This document shows positions 46,236 to 58,155 of a DNA stretch of 64,000 nucleotides, piece after piece. Position 1 is the first letter of the stretch. Every line of letters starts with the position of its first letter. The stretch lies in assembly GCA_001695595.3 (NCBI GenBank), contig MBPM02000001.1:620001-684000 (forward strand), read 5' to 3'. A program made the position numbers and the translations under genes. The notes under the pieces are model-generated. The model saw nothing but the letters and a program-made list of their open reading frames with translations, ran no database searches and was not told where the DNA came from. Source of the stretch: Plasmopara viticola. Its lineage: Eukaryota; Oomycota; Peronosporomycetes; Peronosporales; Peronosporaceae.

Positions 46236-47280
46236 AACCATTAGAGGGGTGACTATCCGACAATTACTATTTAGCACAGCTAATATGCGTCAAGCAGTAG
46301 AAGCGCCGCTTTTTTGTAATTTCTCAGTTGCTTTACAAAAAATTACGTGACTTACGTATTACGAAATTGAGGCCGCATTAGACTCTCTAATATCAGATTT
46401 CGAAGCCCTTTTTCATACATATATGACACCAGACTTGTGTCGCTTTTCAAAAGCTCTAACAATAATCTCAATGAGCTCACAGTTCAATCGGAAGGACAGG
46501 TGTGGGGGCATTGGGCACTTTGGTCAAAAGCACCTGCATTGTCGGATTCTGCGATAAACAACATTTTTAAGACACGCTTCAAGCTCACAAAGTCTGACTT
46601 TTCCACGGCGCCTTGGCGTAAGTACGCTATGCCTTTAGATAACGACTCGCTCGTTGAATTGCATTACGCGCGTCGGGCACCGTGAGGTAGGAGAAAGAAA
46701 TTCAATGCGTACAACTAATCAGAGGAAATTTGATACGGCGCAAGAGCACTTAAAATGAGATCTTGCAGCCTTCGAAGCGCACACGCAAACAAAATGTGCA
46801 TACGGCTGCGATCGCTCCGTCGATGGGTTTCAATGGGTTCTGACCTGCGGCCTCGACAAACATTTAGCATGAGGCATGCACAGTTCGAAGAATCAGGTTA
46901 AATTCCCGCCGAAGTCCTTATGCGGGTTACTTTTCTCGTTTTGCGACTCAAAGAGCGGAAGCTTGATGCCAGTATGAGAAAAATTATACATAAGGGCTTA
47001 CGCCTAGTGAGACATCTGAGATTGGAGAAATATTTCGGTATATAAGCACAAGAAGCTGTACACTATGCCCAAGCTTTGCAAAACTTTCGGCAAAGTTGCG
47101 CAAGTGGAGCGGTACCGTTGCTTTGAGCTCGCATGGCTGAAGACACGTCATCAATTACCAGCAACCTGCTGTCCTAGGCCTTCAGCTTACAGCCATATAC
47201 TCCCTCTTCTGCAGCGGTGAGAGACCTGTTATAGTTTAAATGGCACCGTTTGGTACAACTCTAACAGATAATAGCATGCT
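46236..47280. other. Decayed sequence, probable retroelement debris
   Basis: A plus frame at 46437-46685 is open for 82 codons (KTRFKLTKSDFSTAPWRKYA) but unrecognised. The rest is stop-filled. Confidence 0.35.
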
Positions 47281-47420
47281 TCCATAATTCCTTTGTGTAT
47301 TTCTTTGCACACTGCAGTACGTCTTTGACGAAGCGATTCATCTGTTCTGTCTGACCATCAGTCCGCTTTTGGCCAGCTGTGAGCACACCAAACCTAGTTC
47401 CAAGCATCTTGTAATCACTC
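47281..47420 (-). pseudogene. Gypsy-type integrase remnant
   Basis: The minus strand reads MLGTRFGVLTAGQKRTDGQT followed by EQMNRFVKDVLQ. This is a decayed version of the Ty3/Gypsy integrase core motif HPQTDGQTERxNR. No flanking LTR or other pol domain could be read. Confidence 0.8.
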
Positions 47421-50400
47421 TTCTAAAATAGCCGCAAAGCGGGAATCTTGGTTGGAGGAAGTTGACAAAAGGAGTCCATGTTATCTAAAGACACGGTCAA
47501 GAAACAGCGCTGGTGATTCGACATGTCCGACTCAGCCGCTAAAGGATACTTTTCCGATCGACAAATATAACAGTATCAGCACTGCCTGTCGATTCCTAGG
47601 GCAGGACAAGCATCAAGTTCATTTCAAAATGTCACCAGCTTGCTTGTCGATGGTGCAGCCGCATTCGACGAGGACTACATCCGCTGGCACACTTCGCGCG
47701 TGTGCACATATGTCTAGACCCACTTAAACAATTTAATTTGGTCCCCACCAAACTTATAAGTATTCTGCTCCCCGTAATGATCACCAAGTTTTGGTTCGCA
47801 GACAACAATTATCACCGCCACTTCGGCCTGTTGAGTCACCAGATAGCATGACCCGACGAGGTTTGCGGAGTCAGACGGCGAGAGAACTTGCCTCAGCTGT
47901 AGATGGAAAGCGCCACCTCTTTCTTTAAAACGGACAAATGCACTACCTGCTACTGTATTTGTTAAAAGGAATCGATCATGATTACGCTGGTTGTTCACAT
48001 CTAGGGCAGACGTTTCTCATCATTCTTATCGTTAAAGATTTCTCCGGGGCTTACTTCGCTCGGATGAAACATTTGCATGAGGATGTGATGCTTAAAATGC
48101 GGATGAGTTTGTGTATTCTGCTTTAATGCACACTAAGCGATCTTGTAGATAGAGAGTTGCATCTGACGCGCGTCGATTACATAAGGGCCTCGAAGAACCC
48201 AGCTTTTTCTAAGCTCCTCGTCCATAGGCTCGCTCACCTTGAGGATCAGCCTAACAGACCAGGTCGTCCTTTGCCCACAAGCTCTGACACATACAGTTAA
48301 GCTGTCTTGGCTTTTTGCTTACCAGTTAGGAATCTGGTATTGCCTTTTTTATTCGGTGCGAGTTGCTTATGCTAATTTTAAAAGTTAGTATTAAAAATTC
48401 CGAAAGTACCAAAAGAATCAGCACAAAAAAATTGGTTGCTTTTCGACACGAAGACCAGATCTTTCAAAGCTTGGCGCCTCCTTCGCCTCCATTATCGTGC
48501 TGATTCTTCAAATAGGACCATCAAAATTAAGTAAGTAAAAGCCACTTTACCTTGTATTGAAAACAACTCAGTGGTTGTCAGATTTGCTGTTGGTTTTACC
48601 ACATTATGTGACGTATGTCATGTAGTGGTGTAAACATCAATGAGAAGGCAGATTTTAGTATTGACGAGCTCATTGAAAAGCATTTCATGGTCTGATGACC
48701 ATATATTAGTAGAAATTACTATGATAGATAGTACTTACAGAAATTAGTTTTCCTAAATGAGAAACTAATCACACTCAGGAGTGTCAAAAATTTTGTATTC
48801 AGACTAAATGAACTCTCGAAACGGAGTCTGACAGTATTGAACAATATTTAGTTCTAGCTGTCTTTATTCAAATTGCTATAGCTTCGTTGGAACACCTGGT
48901 AGCCCTTGTAGTAATTTTCATGTGAGCCTTTACGACAATTTCACGTAAGCATTAAATAGTACGCTCTTTCGCCTCAGGATATGCAAGACACATTGCATAG
49001 GCTTATACTTTTGCTTGGTTCTGAGGGGTACATCATTGGGTTGCGCAAGGACCGGGGGCAGTAAGTGCGCGTAAAATGCTCTACCATTGTGTTAATGCTT
49101 TAATGGAGCATCTTTGGCATAAGATGAAGGGATCGGCGGTGCTTAAAGGGGGTGTTCCACCCAAACTGAAGCGCTGCGGCAAGTGTCAAGACCTTAAAAG
49201 GGAAGATAAAAGAGAATTTTCGTTATCAAAGTTTCACCTGATGGCGAAGTATCACAAGATTGATATCGTGATAGGCACGAAGGACTGTGTCACGTGGCAA
49301 TGACCTTTGCGACGAGAGCAATATGAGCTCATTATTGCCGTATTTGCCATGACGGCGTAGAATCGCGGGATGCAGGATTCAAGATCTTTTGCGCTCGTCA
49401 TCAACTTTCTGTGCTCAAAACTTGCAGGGATAGTGGCGACTGGCTCATAATATGCTGACTGGTCACTGCGCAACCAGGAAAAACGTGTCACATATATACA
49501 TGTCCGCCTGTGAGCTGTTAAAATGAGAGAGTCAAAAGTACTTCACACGGCGGTTGGTACGCCTAGCGGTAGCGATATGCGATGGAATCTTCCAAGCTCC
49601 CCGGCAACATCCTCAAATGGGTCATAGAGTTGCTAAAGTTTGCATAAGCTTTTATCCGGTCATATATTGACAATAAATTCGTCTATGGCCGCTCGGTAGG
49701 GAATATGCCAGTACCGTAGGCCACATGAGGCAAGGTTGTCAGGCCATGGGGACTAATAAGCATATGTCAACATCGACAGACATGTATTTGCAGCAGACGG
49801 AATCAAAGCTCTCACCTGCTCGGCTAACAACTGCGAGGTTCGAGCGAACCTCGAGAAAGCAAACTCTATTTCGCTTGGTCTACGCCACATAGCCAATTAT
49901 TTGTATAAGTGCAGTGCTGGCTTTGAGAGTCTTGCAAACTATATGCCTGATCTTTAGAAAAAGACACTTTATGGCGATTGGAGAGACGGCAGCAATGTGG
50001 TTTGATAACACTATATGAGAAAAAAATCACCAAGCACCTGTCCTGCGTTTGACAGACGAGGCAAAGTTGGTTAGTATCATTTGCGACGCTTTTAACTACG
50101 TCATCGGATATGCATCACGAGCACGGTCAAGAGCGAGTCATCTTGCTCCAGTCTAGATACATTAAGGCTGCCAAATGAATTCTCTGTTTATGAGAAAAAA
50201 ATCCTTGCTATGAATTTATCTGCTATGTAATGCCCACTGGTCAAGTTTAGGCTGCACTTTCTAGTCTTCAAATTGGGGCAAAGACAAACAAGATTATACC
50301 CACGTTTCAATATCCGTACAGTTGATTTTTTTAATCTTTTATTTTTATCACTGCTCCTTCGAAGCCATGTGTCTTGAATAGAGCTGGTCATACACCCTAT

Positions 50401-51529
50401 TTGTCTCAAAGTATCTGTCGTTCTTCGCAAAATATGGCTCACGTGTAGAAAAAAGCCTAGTAAACTCATCGAGCCTTCCGACGCGCTACTTGATTTACCT
50501 AACTCCGACTTATCTAGGTTAATATCCTACTAGCACCATACCAGGGTCTCCTCAGTTCCAAATTGAGCGACTTCTAATTAAAGCCACAGGACCGCTCGCG
50601 AACACAGTAATAAATTAGCCGCAGTTCGTCATAAGAGAGACCGCTACATTCAAAATCTGCCATAGCTGGTAAATGCACGAGCTTTGTGGAATACAGTCTT
50701 GATACTATAGCCTTGCACTCGGTCCCTTAAGCACATTGGCTGGCGACGTAACAGCGTTTTTTGACGAAGTGCTTTTAGAATAAGTCGGTATATCTAACCT
50801 TAAGGCCTTTAAAACCAGAATTGGTACAGGTGGCCAAAGTTTGGAAAAAAATGGCAGCATGGTCTTTGGTTGCACGATCAACACTCCATCCTATGGCTAT
50901 CGAGAACAAGAGCGAGTGGACGCTTAAATGTAGATGTGCAATATGTTTTATTTACTTGATCATGACCTTAATATTTAAAAAGCAAGATTCAGCAGCTGGA
51001 ATCCTAGCGCCAGGGATGTTGCACGCACACGCTAGTCCGGTCAAACTTTGATAGGGGAAGCACAAAAAAGTAGTGGCAGATGATGCCATGAGTATTGAAG
51101 ATAAACATAGTCTTCACTAATTCAACACCGCACGAGCCTATCATTGCGACAGCGTGGCGTGCCGATCTAAAGTATGACAGCGCAAGCACACCGCTAGAAA
51201 AATCAATAACACTAACCAGTGGGATATACCTTTTAGTCAGCACTGAGAAGTACTTCTATTTTGATCGCATTGATCACGATTGATGCAATCTGTCAGCCTA
51301 GTTCAACCGTAGAATTTGGCGCAAACCCTCGACGATTAAAGTGTTTCGCGAAACTAGATAATTTTAACGCTTACACGCCGAGTGTTCGTTATCAATAAAA
51401 AACCCGACCCCACTACTGAGGAAGAGTTTTAGGCCGGGATCCTGGTCAAAGATGTCATACTTCTGCTGCTTGCGGCCTTCCAGTACACTACTAGTTTCTG
51501 TGTTATCTCTGGCCTCCACATACGTCTGT
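47421..51529. other. Gene-poor decayed region
   Basis: About 4 kb without a recognisable gene. Weak open frames (47714-47998 minus, 49076-49303 plus, 50188-50469 minus) have no motif. It is likely a continuation of retroelement debris from the Gypsy remnant. Confidence 0.4.
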
Positions 51530-51750
51530 TACGACCCAACAAAACTATCACCTCCGGCAATGCCAATATCGGCACGTGCTTCGAGAAAAGTAATTCATGT
51601 TTTTCTAATGGCTACAGCTTTTACAAGTAATTTTCTTCAAGGCGATTAAGTTGTCAGTTCGCGTCCGATCCTCATGGTGTACGAAATTTTAGCATTTACA
51701 CGCGAAAGATGTTCTCGCTCGCTATGTTTTGCCCCACTATCTTGTGTTTA
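51530..51750 (+). repeat. Diverged copy of the BRCT-unit 3' flank
   Basis: It resembles 52370-52610 and 60036-60280: CGACCCAACAA, a GTGC(G/T)TC(A/G)AGAAAA motif, GGCGATT, GTTCGCGTCCGATC, ACACGCGA(A/G)AGATnTTC and TTTTGCCCCACTA. So a third, older unit once lay further left; its gene body is missing. Confidence 0.7.
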
Positions 51751-51751
51751 A

Positions 51752-52175
51752 TCAGGCCATGCGACTTTCATTGGGAAGTGCTGCAGTCTCGCTGGACGTG
51801 GCAAAGCCTCAAAACGTTTTGATGCGAAGGAACCGTCAGGCGCTGTAATAACTACGCAAATTGTAGCGAAAAAGCGTGGGCGCTTACCCACGTCCTGTAA
51901 CAATTTGCTGACCCCGTTTGTCAAGAAAGTGCGACGATATAGTGACAAGGAGACTACTACTACTGTAGACAACCGGGCTGATGTCAACTTTAGGCTCATT
52001 GTCTGGGTTTGACAGGAAGCATCGTGAGGTGAACTCGACCGCATCTCCAATGGCAATAAATTTTACAAGCACAAGTAGCAGAAAAGCACTTCGAAAAAGC
52101 CCTCGCAATGTTTTGGCATTACTGGAAGAAATTTGAAACGCGTGGCGTTCTTCAATGCGCGATCCACGGTATTGG
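51752..52175 (+). pseudogene. BRCT/zinc-finger gene, 3' fragment (copy C)
   Basis: It corresponds to the C-terminal about 140 codons of the intact gene at 61051-63096, starting at the segment NQAMRFSFGSA and ending at the shared 3' end with its CGAAGTGGCCATATTGTCTG flank. Frameshifts and small deletions break it. It shares private variants with fragment D (59037-59855), such as the altered 3' end GAAATTTGAAAC. Confidence 0.85.
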
Positions 52176-52751
52176 CTGCATTGCAGTAGAAATATCGAAG
52201 TGGCCATATTGTCTGCCTTTTAGCGGACGAAAAAATTGTGTCCGTCTTGATGTAGGTGGGCGAGCAATTCAATTTATATAATGACTCGGTAAAAGCAGGA
52301 ATTTGATACATTCAATGACTTGGTCAAGGCAGCAATTCTCACCTTGCATGCACCAGATTCATCTAATACGACCCAACAACATCATCACCACCAGCGATGC
52401 CATTACTGGTACGTGCGTCAAGAAAAATGATATTTTATAAGATTGCCGCTTATCTTGGCTACAGGTTCATCAGGTAATTTATTAAGGGCGATTGTATCGT
52501 TGTTCGCGTCCGATCGCTGCAGCTACTCAAGCTATACGAATAATAGCACGCTAGATATTACACGCGAGAGATTTTCTTGCTTGCTATATTTTGCCCCACT
52601 ACCTTGCTAGGGACCACCAAAGTAGAGTGAAAAGACAGACTACTTTTGGCGGAAGCAGCAAAGTTTTGTTTGGCCTACAGCCTCTCCTAGAAATACAATA
52701 CAAGAATAAGGCGACTTTGGGAAGCTTAACGCAGCGTATAGCAAGTACGGT

Positions 52752-53072
52752 GTATTGTATTGTATTACGTTATCGCGTTGCCAAGTTATGCACGTGCTAG
52801 GATCAGTCTGGCTAGTCCACGGCATAAAGTGGTGTCCGCATACGTCGGGTCTCGTTCGGCGGGCAGTGCAGCCAGCACCGAGGTCGTGAGGGTCTTCCAT
52901 TATTTTGTTTAGCTCTGACTTTTAAGAGCCCAGATGGCGCCCTGGTGCTGGAGACCGTCGCGTCGAGGGCGAGACTCGTTAGAGACCTGCAGATGCCCGA
53001 GAGCACCTGCCCGAAGCGCGCGAGCATTTAGCACCCGCGCTTGGAAGGAGGGCGTCACCCCAACCTTTTCCA
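52752..53072 (-). mobile_element. SINE-like element, family 1, copy 4
   Basis: Same unit as at 14473, in reverse. The paralogous segment near 60421 continues without it (GGTGTATATTTTCATATAAA), giving a natural empty site. Here the sequence is interrupted after ACGGTGTA and resumes at TATTTTCATATAAA. A clear target site duplication is not visible. Confidence 0.9.
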
Positions 53073-53366
53073 AGCTATTTTCATATAAACCGATCAATAA
53101 GGAGTTTGACGTTACTTCATTTAGCTTTGCCCTTTTTTTAGAGCAAAGCTTTTGACGGGGCAGCGATATTGCGAATCTTTAGGATATCATTTATTGACAT
53201 TAAAATATGGAAAATTTGATTCTCTATAATATACTGCTTTGTAAACTGTTCAGCCATCATTCTTTATTCGTACTTATATGCAGCTTTTCTGTAAGTTGAG
53301 TTCATTTCGCGCGCAGCTTACTTTTGAATTTCACTCGGAGCAAGTGCATTCACTCTTACTGTCGCT

Positions 53367-55412
53367 ATGGTGAGTACTGTGTCCGTTTCTCTCTCATCGG
53401 AACCGCGTACTGCAAGAACGCCCACGCATGCGTCCCGCTGCGTCTCTACAACGTCTACAGTGTCGGCTCGCCGTCGGCCTCGCAATAGTGGACCACTGGA
53501 CGGCGTAGTTGCCATGGTGGACGTCCGCGTGGGTGCTGATGCGCAAATTGATTGCAGCGACGTGGTATCTCGGAAGTTGCGTGAGCTTGGAGCCTTTACT
53601 GTGAAGCGCCTCACACCAAAGATCACTCACGTAGTGCTAAGCCACTTTACGCTTGCGTGAAAAACCAAGGTCGCTAAGTGGCAAGGTAGCGGCGGCTCTA
53701 TGGCCGCTGCCGCCACGAGGTATGGTTTAAAAATCGTTTCGCAGCTTTGGGTCAATGCCTGCTATGTGAGCAAGAAGCGTATGAACGAGCGTCCGTTCTT
53801 TCCTGTGAGCCAACACAATATTGTCGAAAATGGTCTGAGTACAGTCAAGCCGAAACTCATGAGACTTGGAATGAAGGAGAAGCGACAGTCGATTGGAGGA
53901 GAGGATCTTGAGGCTGTAGGTAGCAACACACAGGCGAGACATACAGCAAGTGCGGTTATTGCGGATAGATTGGTAGCTGCGACCACGCCAGCTAGTGCTA
54001 AGGCTTTGAACAGAAGCACGAGGAAGCGAGCGCTTTCTATGGAACCTATGAACTCGGACAAAATTATTAAGATACTTGGTGCAACGATCGAAGTGTCTGA
54101 GTTTAGTACGCCGAGAAAACAAATGATTCAGTCTAAGAGTGTCAGGTCGTCGGCTAAGCGGAGGAAGACGTGGAATGGACCACTGACACAGCAGGATGAG
54201 GACGAAGTGACAGTATTGCAGGCGATTAAAATTGTAGCTGATAGCAAGTCTGGACATGATAATGAGTGCAAGGAGAAGACGAACGAAGCCGTTACAATCC
54301 AGGACGGTCAGACTAGCAGTCAGCCTTCAGTATTTCTACCTAACAAATATGTGGGCTTGTCCGCTTCGACTAGGACTCCTACAGCCAGCAGCTGTGAGTC
54401 TATTCTTGATAGTCCTGACAATGAAATTAAAAAAAGACCGACAGCTCAGGAATTGCCTCGACACAACAAAACCTCGCTTTCATACGGTACTGGTTTGACG
54501 CTTAAATCTGGAATTTGGTCGTGTGGAGCTTGTGGCTGCTCGAATCCTTAATCGCACAGAATTTGCTCCGATTGCCAAGTTTCAAGAGGTTTTACAAAAT
54601 CACGGGGTGATGGAAGCATTGGTGCAACTTTGTCAGCAACAATTAAAGCTGCCACAGTAGTGGACTCACCTACGACTCCTATTACACCGACTACGAGCAC
54701 ATTAACTATGGATAAACCAAAAGAAACGACTCTGACTCCCGCAAAGAAATTGACAGCCCCAGGCTCTGTGAGCTATGTGAAGATGACCAGTGATTGCACA
54801 TCGATGGTTCAATCAACTTCACACTCCATGACGCTGCCGACTGTAAGCTCGGCTGCGAAGGTCCGACTTTTAAGTCCGACAGCAATTCGAATATTGCCGA
54901 CAGGCACAAAGAAGGAAACTTCTAGTCCTTCAGCGTTAATGCGGACGCGAAGTTTAGATGTGCACAGAGCTGCGCCCTATCAGGCCATGCGCTTTTCATT
55001 GGAAAGTGCTTCAGTCTCGCTTGACGTGTTAAAGCCTCAGAAGCTTTTTAATGCGATGGAACCGTCAAGCGCTGTAAATACTACGCAAAATGTAGCGAAA
55101 AAGCGTGCGCGCTTACCCACGTCCTGTAACAATTTGCCGACCCCATTTGTCAAGAAAGTGAGACGACATAGTGATAAGGAGACTATCGTGGACAACAGGC
55201 TGGTGTCAACTCCAGGCTCAGTGTCTGGGTTTGACAGGAAGCATCGTAAGGTGAACTTGACTCCATTCCCAATGGCAAAAAAATTTACAAGCACAAGTAG
55301 CAGAAAAGCACTCCGAAAAAGCCCTCGCAATGTTTTTGGCATTACTGGAGTAAGTGTGGAACCCGTGGCGTACTTCAATGCGCGATCCACGGTTTTGACT
55401 GCTTTGAAGTAG
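53367..55412 (+). pseudogene. BRCT/zinc-finger gene with two premature stops (copy A)
   Basis: This is the full-length partner of 61051-63096. The frame is kept throughout but interrupted by TGA at 53658-53660 (TGG in the intact copy, inside the BRCT domain) and TAA at 54549-54551 (inside the RanBP2 finger, just after its second Cys). The first 1.2 kb is almost identical to the intact copy, the last 0.85 kb is clearly more diverged. A BRCT-truncated peptide could still be made, but it would lack the Trp-containing half of the domain. Confidence 0.9.
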
Positions 55413-55566
55413 AAATGTCGAAGTGGCCATATTGTCTGGCTTTTTAACGTACGAAGACTTTGCTTTTGGCCGCCTCGAAGTTTGGTGGACGAGCAATTTA
55501 ATATAAACAATACTATTTAATAAAGTAAATGGTATATTATTCAGTATATTTAAAAAGCGTTTATAG

Positions 55567-55625
55567 CTACACCCCCTCTTGCCTATAGCTACACCCTCCC
55601 TTGCCTATAGCTACACCCCCCTCTT
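55567..55625 (+). repeat. Three subterminal repeats in the TIR element
   Basis: TATAGCTACACCC(C/T)C followed by a short CTTGCC-type spacer occurs three times in direct tandem, about 21-22 bp apart, next to the left end. The right end carries one or two reversed, degenerate counterparts (57868-57900). Subterminal arrays of this kind are usually transposase binding sites. Confidence 0.8.
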
Positions 55626-55767
55626 TATGCTGACTAATCAAAGTACACTTTCATATCTTCAGCCATCGCTTTTTCACAAATTGAGTATAATATGACCACG
55701 ACACAAAGTAGCTACGACTTGTCACAATAAATTCGCTGTTGGCAATGTCTTCTTCCTCTCTACTCCC

Positions 55768-57511
55768 TTGACTCAAGAGACCACACTCGTACAGTCCTAT
55801 CGTCACTTGCACTTGCGAGTACATTTCCATAGATCGGATGGCGTACCACAACATTCAAGACACTTTCGTATCCATCCAACTCGACAGCAACTCTGCCCCT
55901 CTTTCGTTGCCAAACGACCACTTTGCTATCTACATCTAACAAAATCTTTCGTTTTTCCCACAAATCGCACCTCGTACTTACAATCCTTTCGATACCTTCA
56001 CTTCCAGAAGCAACCAGTTCACTCTGAGTACAAAACATGGACGGAGAATGTACCGTTGTGCTTGGATACACTTGAAGGTAGCGGTAATGCTTCCGGTGGC
56101 AATCGTGACACACACAACTTGCTCTTGCTTGATCAAATTCACAAGGAGAAATTTGCCACATGGTGGAATTCCAAGACATGACATAATGTGGTCACTTTCC
56201 AGAAAGAGTTTGTCCATTTACTTGTTTAAGTCGTAAACTTGCACTTCATGGTCGAAAACGAGCAAAAATACGTGGCTCTCAAGCGGATGAATGACAAAAT
56301 CCACGACGCGCCGTCCACTCCATTGATAAACGATCAAAGTGTCACTTGTTTTCCATCTCCAAACTGCAACTTTAGATACAGGGATTCGAAGGAGAAGCTC
56401 ATTTATGGAAATGTACCCACAAGACGAGCGATTTATCGACACTGCCACTGACAAAGTGATCTGTCCACGGAAACTACTGCATTCTGACACTTTTTATTTG
56501 AATAAGTAAATTGTTGTTCAAATTGTCCGGTCTAGTACACCAAAAACAAACACCTGAAACACGACCCAACTTTGTCCATTCAAAAAGGGATCAAGAAGAC
56601 TTACCGTTCGATTTCAGAGTTGGAACATGCTCGAGTGACTGCCACTTGAGAGCAAATATTGACTGTTAGACGATCAGGCGAGGCAATCCACTAAACCGTC
56701 GCCACTTGGCAAGACATGAAGCACCGTAGTTTGGGCCTGTAAACTCGGACAACAATTCCGGATCGTTTCCAACCATTTAAGCTCGTATAGCACATCCGAT
56801 TTTAAGGCTGATGCCAAGCCTTGGCCATCGGGTGAAAACGCGAGTTCCTACACATCATCCTTGTGCTTGAGCAACGCTTCTTAACAAGACCCGATCACTT
56901 TTCCCGCCAGTAAAGGAAGTGCCACGGGCACGTCGCCCTGTTGCACAGATTTTTAAACTTGGAAATGTAGGAAAAAAGTTGTCCGATTCAAAGAGACCTG
57001 TTTTTCTTCTTGCAACTCGTCGTCTTGCCACGGTCGCGCAGCGCGCTCTTGCATCTCGTTGGAATCTTTGCAAAGTAACAAGAGAGCCAATTGCTTCACT
57101 TCCGTCTCATTGAGCTCATACGTCGCCACGATTTCGTCCTGGAAGGTCTTGAGGGCTTGTGCCAGTTGGTTTTGGAGGAAAAACGTAATGAACTTTCGCT
57201 GAAGTAACAAGAAAGCGGCTACACGAGTGGCAACTTTGGACTTCATGTGAATAGCTTGTGAGTTTGTCACAAATTGCAAAGCTGCATCCCCATTGGCCGC
57301 TGGCCACAAAATGTTGCAACTTTTCCATACCTTGCGATTGCAATTGGACGGATGCCTCCCGTTTCAATGCAGCAGCAGTGTCACGAAGGCCCAGATCATA
57401 CAACTCACGAAGCAAAAGACGGGCCCATCTATTGCGCTTCTCGTGACTCGTCGTCTCGTAGGGCGAATCATTGACAGACGGCGAGGAAGGAGCAACGCGC
57501 GATGGTCGCAT
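55768..57511 (-). pseudogene. Decayed WDR26/GID7-type gene
   Basis: From right to left the minus strand encodes a LisH motif (LLRELYDLGLRDTAAALKRE), a CTLH/CRA-type region (FLLLQRKFITFFLQNQLAQA, then KQLALLLLCKDSNEMQERAA) and WD40 pieces ending VLASASDDRTVRVWSLE. Order and motifs match WDR26/GID7, the WD40 subunit of the CTLH/GID ubiquitin ligase. The parts lie in different frames with several stops, so no complete protein is possible. The whole gene, not just an exon, seems to be inside the transposon. The functional donor gene is not in this window. Confidence 0.85.
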
Positions 57512-57516
57512 CTTCT

Positions 57517-57765
57517 TCAACCTGATAATAAGGGTTGCGAACCCAAAAGTTGATCCAATTTTGCAGGGTGGCAACAACCACTGTGAACACATCCGAGCCA
57601 AACCTTCCTTAATTCGCCTGCTTTGCTCTTTTTGGCACGATTGAGTCTCACAGCAAAGCCGTTCGATTTGGCAAAAGCCTTAACAAAGCTTTCCGCCTCT
57701 TCAAAAGTAGGAAAAGTGGCATTTTCGAGGTTCAAAATAATGGTTACGTGGTAAAGCAATGACAA
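57517..57765 (-). pseudogene. FAR1/MULE-type DNA-binding domain fragment
   Basis: The frame reads FPTFEEAESFVKAFAKSNGF, then AVRLNRAKKSKAGELRKVWL and a Cys-rich end (GCVHSGCC). The pattern F-x-S/T-F-E-E-A..F..A..NGF-x-V-R..R-K-V..C is that of the FAR1 DNA-binding domain found at the N-terminus of Mutator-like transposases. It starts about 145 bp inside the right TIR, where a transposase gene would begin, and is cut off by the WDR26-type sequence. Confidence 0.65.
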
Positions 57766-57909
57766 ATAATCTGAGGAATTGGTTTGGCAGGAATATCTGC
57801 CGGCGCTTATAAATTTGTGAAAAAGCGGTGGCTAAAGATATGAAGCTGTACTTTGTTTGGTCAGCGTATAGAGGGGGTGTAGGGGGGGGTTGTAGCTATA
57901 GGCGCTCCT

Positions 57910-58155
57910 TATATTTAACGACTCTTTGAAAGCAGCAATTCCCCCCTTGTGCGTCATCTGACGCAGCTTTCTGCCCCAACCACGCTTTCCTATGGCCTGC
58001 CAGAGAAAAATGGAGTTTGTGGACTTTGTCACAAAGTTGAGAGATTCTCCTAGCAAAGTAACAGTACTTATTACTTAAAGGGGCTAACAGTCGCCGTCTT
58101 ATTTATTTTGTTAAATGATGGCTTTCTTAATTTGATTTGCTTTTTAAGTGTTTAT
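57910..58155. repeat. Duplicated 3' flank of BRCT unit 1
   Basis: It matches 63230-63465 (TTTAACGACTC, GAAAGCAGCAATT, TGCGTCATCTGACGCAGCTT, TATGGCCTGCCAGAG, AAGGGGCTAACAGTCGCCGT). Both end in CTTTTTAAGT, after which the sequences diverge; this marks the right border of the duplicated block. It contains a short perfect palindrome GCGTCATCTGACGC. Confidence 0.9.

Larger units (their letters stand above)
55554..57909 (-). mobile_element. TIR DNA transposon with captured gene (MULE-like)
   Basis: This 2356-bp insert is flanked by TATATTTAA (55545-55553 and 57910-57918), an 8-9 bp target site duplication. The paralogous position near 63230 in unit 2 is empty (TATATTAAACGACTC). The ends are imperfect inverted repeats: AAAGCGTTTATAGCTACACC on the left and, reversed, GGAGCGCCTATAGCTACAAC on the right. 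Inside are a FAR1-like zinc-finger fragment near the right end and a decayed WDR26-type gene. Nine-base duplications and FAR1/WRKY-GCM1-type DNA-binding domains are typical of Mutator-like elements. A transposase catalytic core is not present, so it would be non-autonomous. Confidence 0.8.

Noticed and set aside
53318..53630. Minus-strand open frames of 78-102 codons repeated at 61002-61314
   Set aside because: They are antisense shadows of the BRCT domain, duplicated only because the gene is duplicated.
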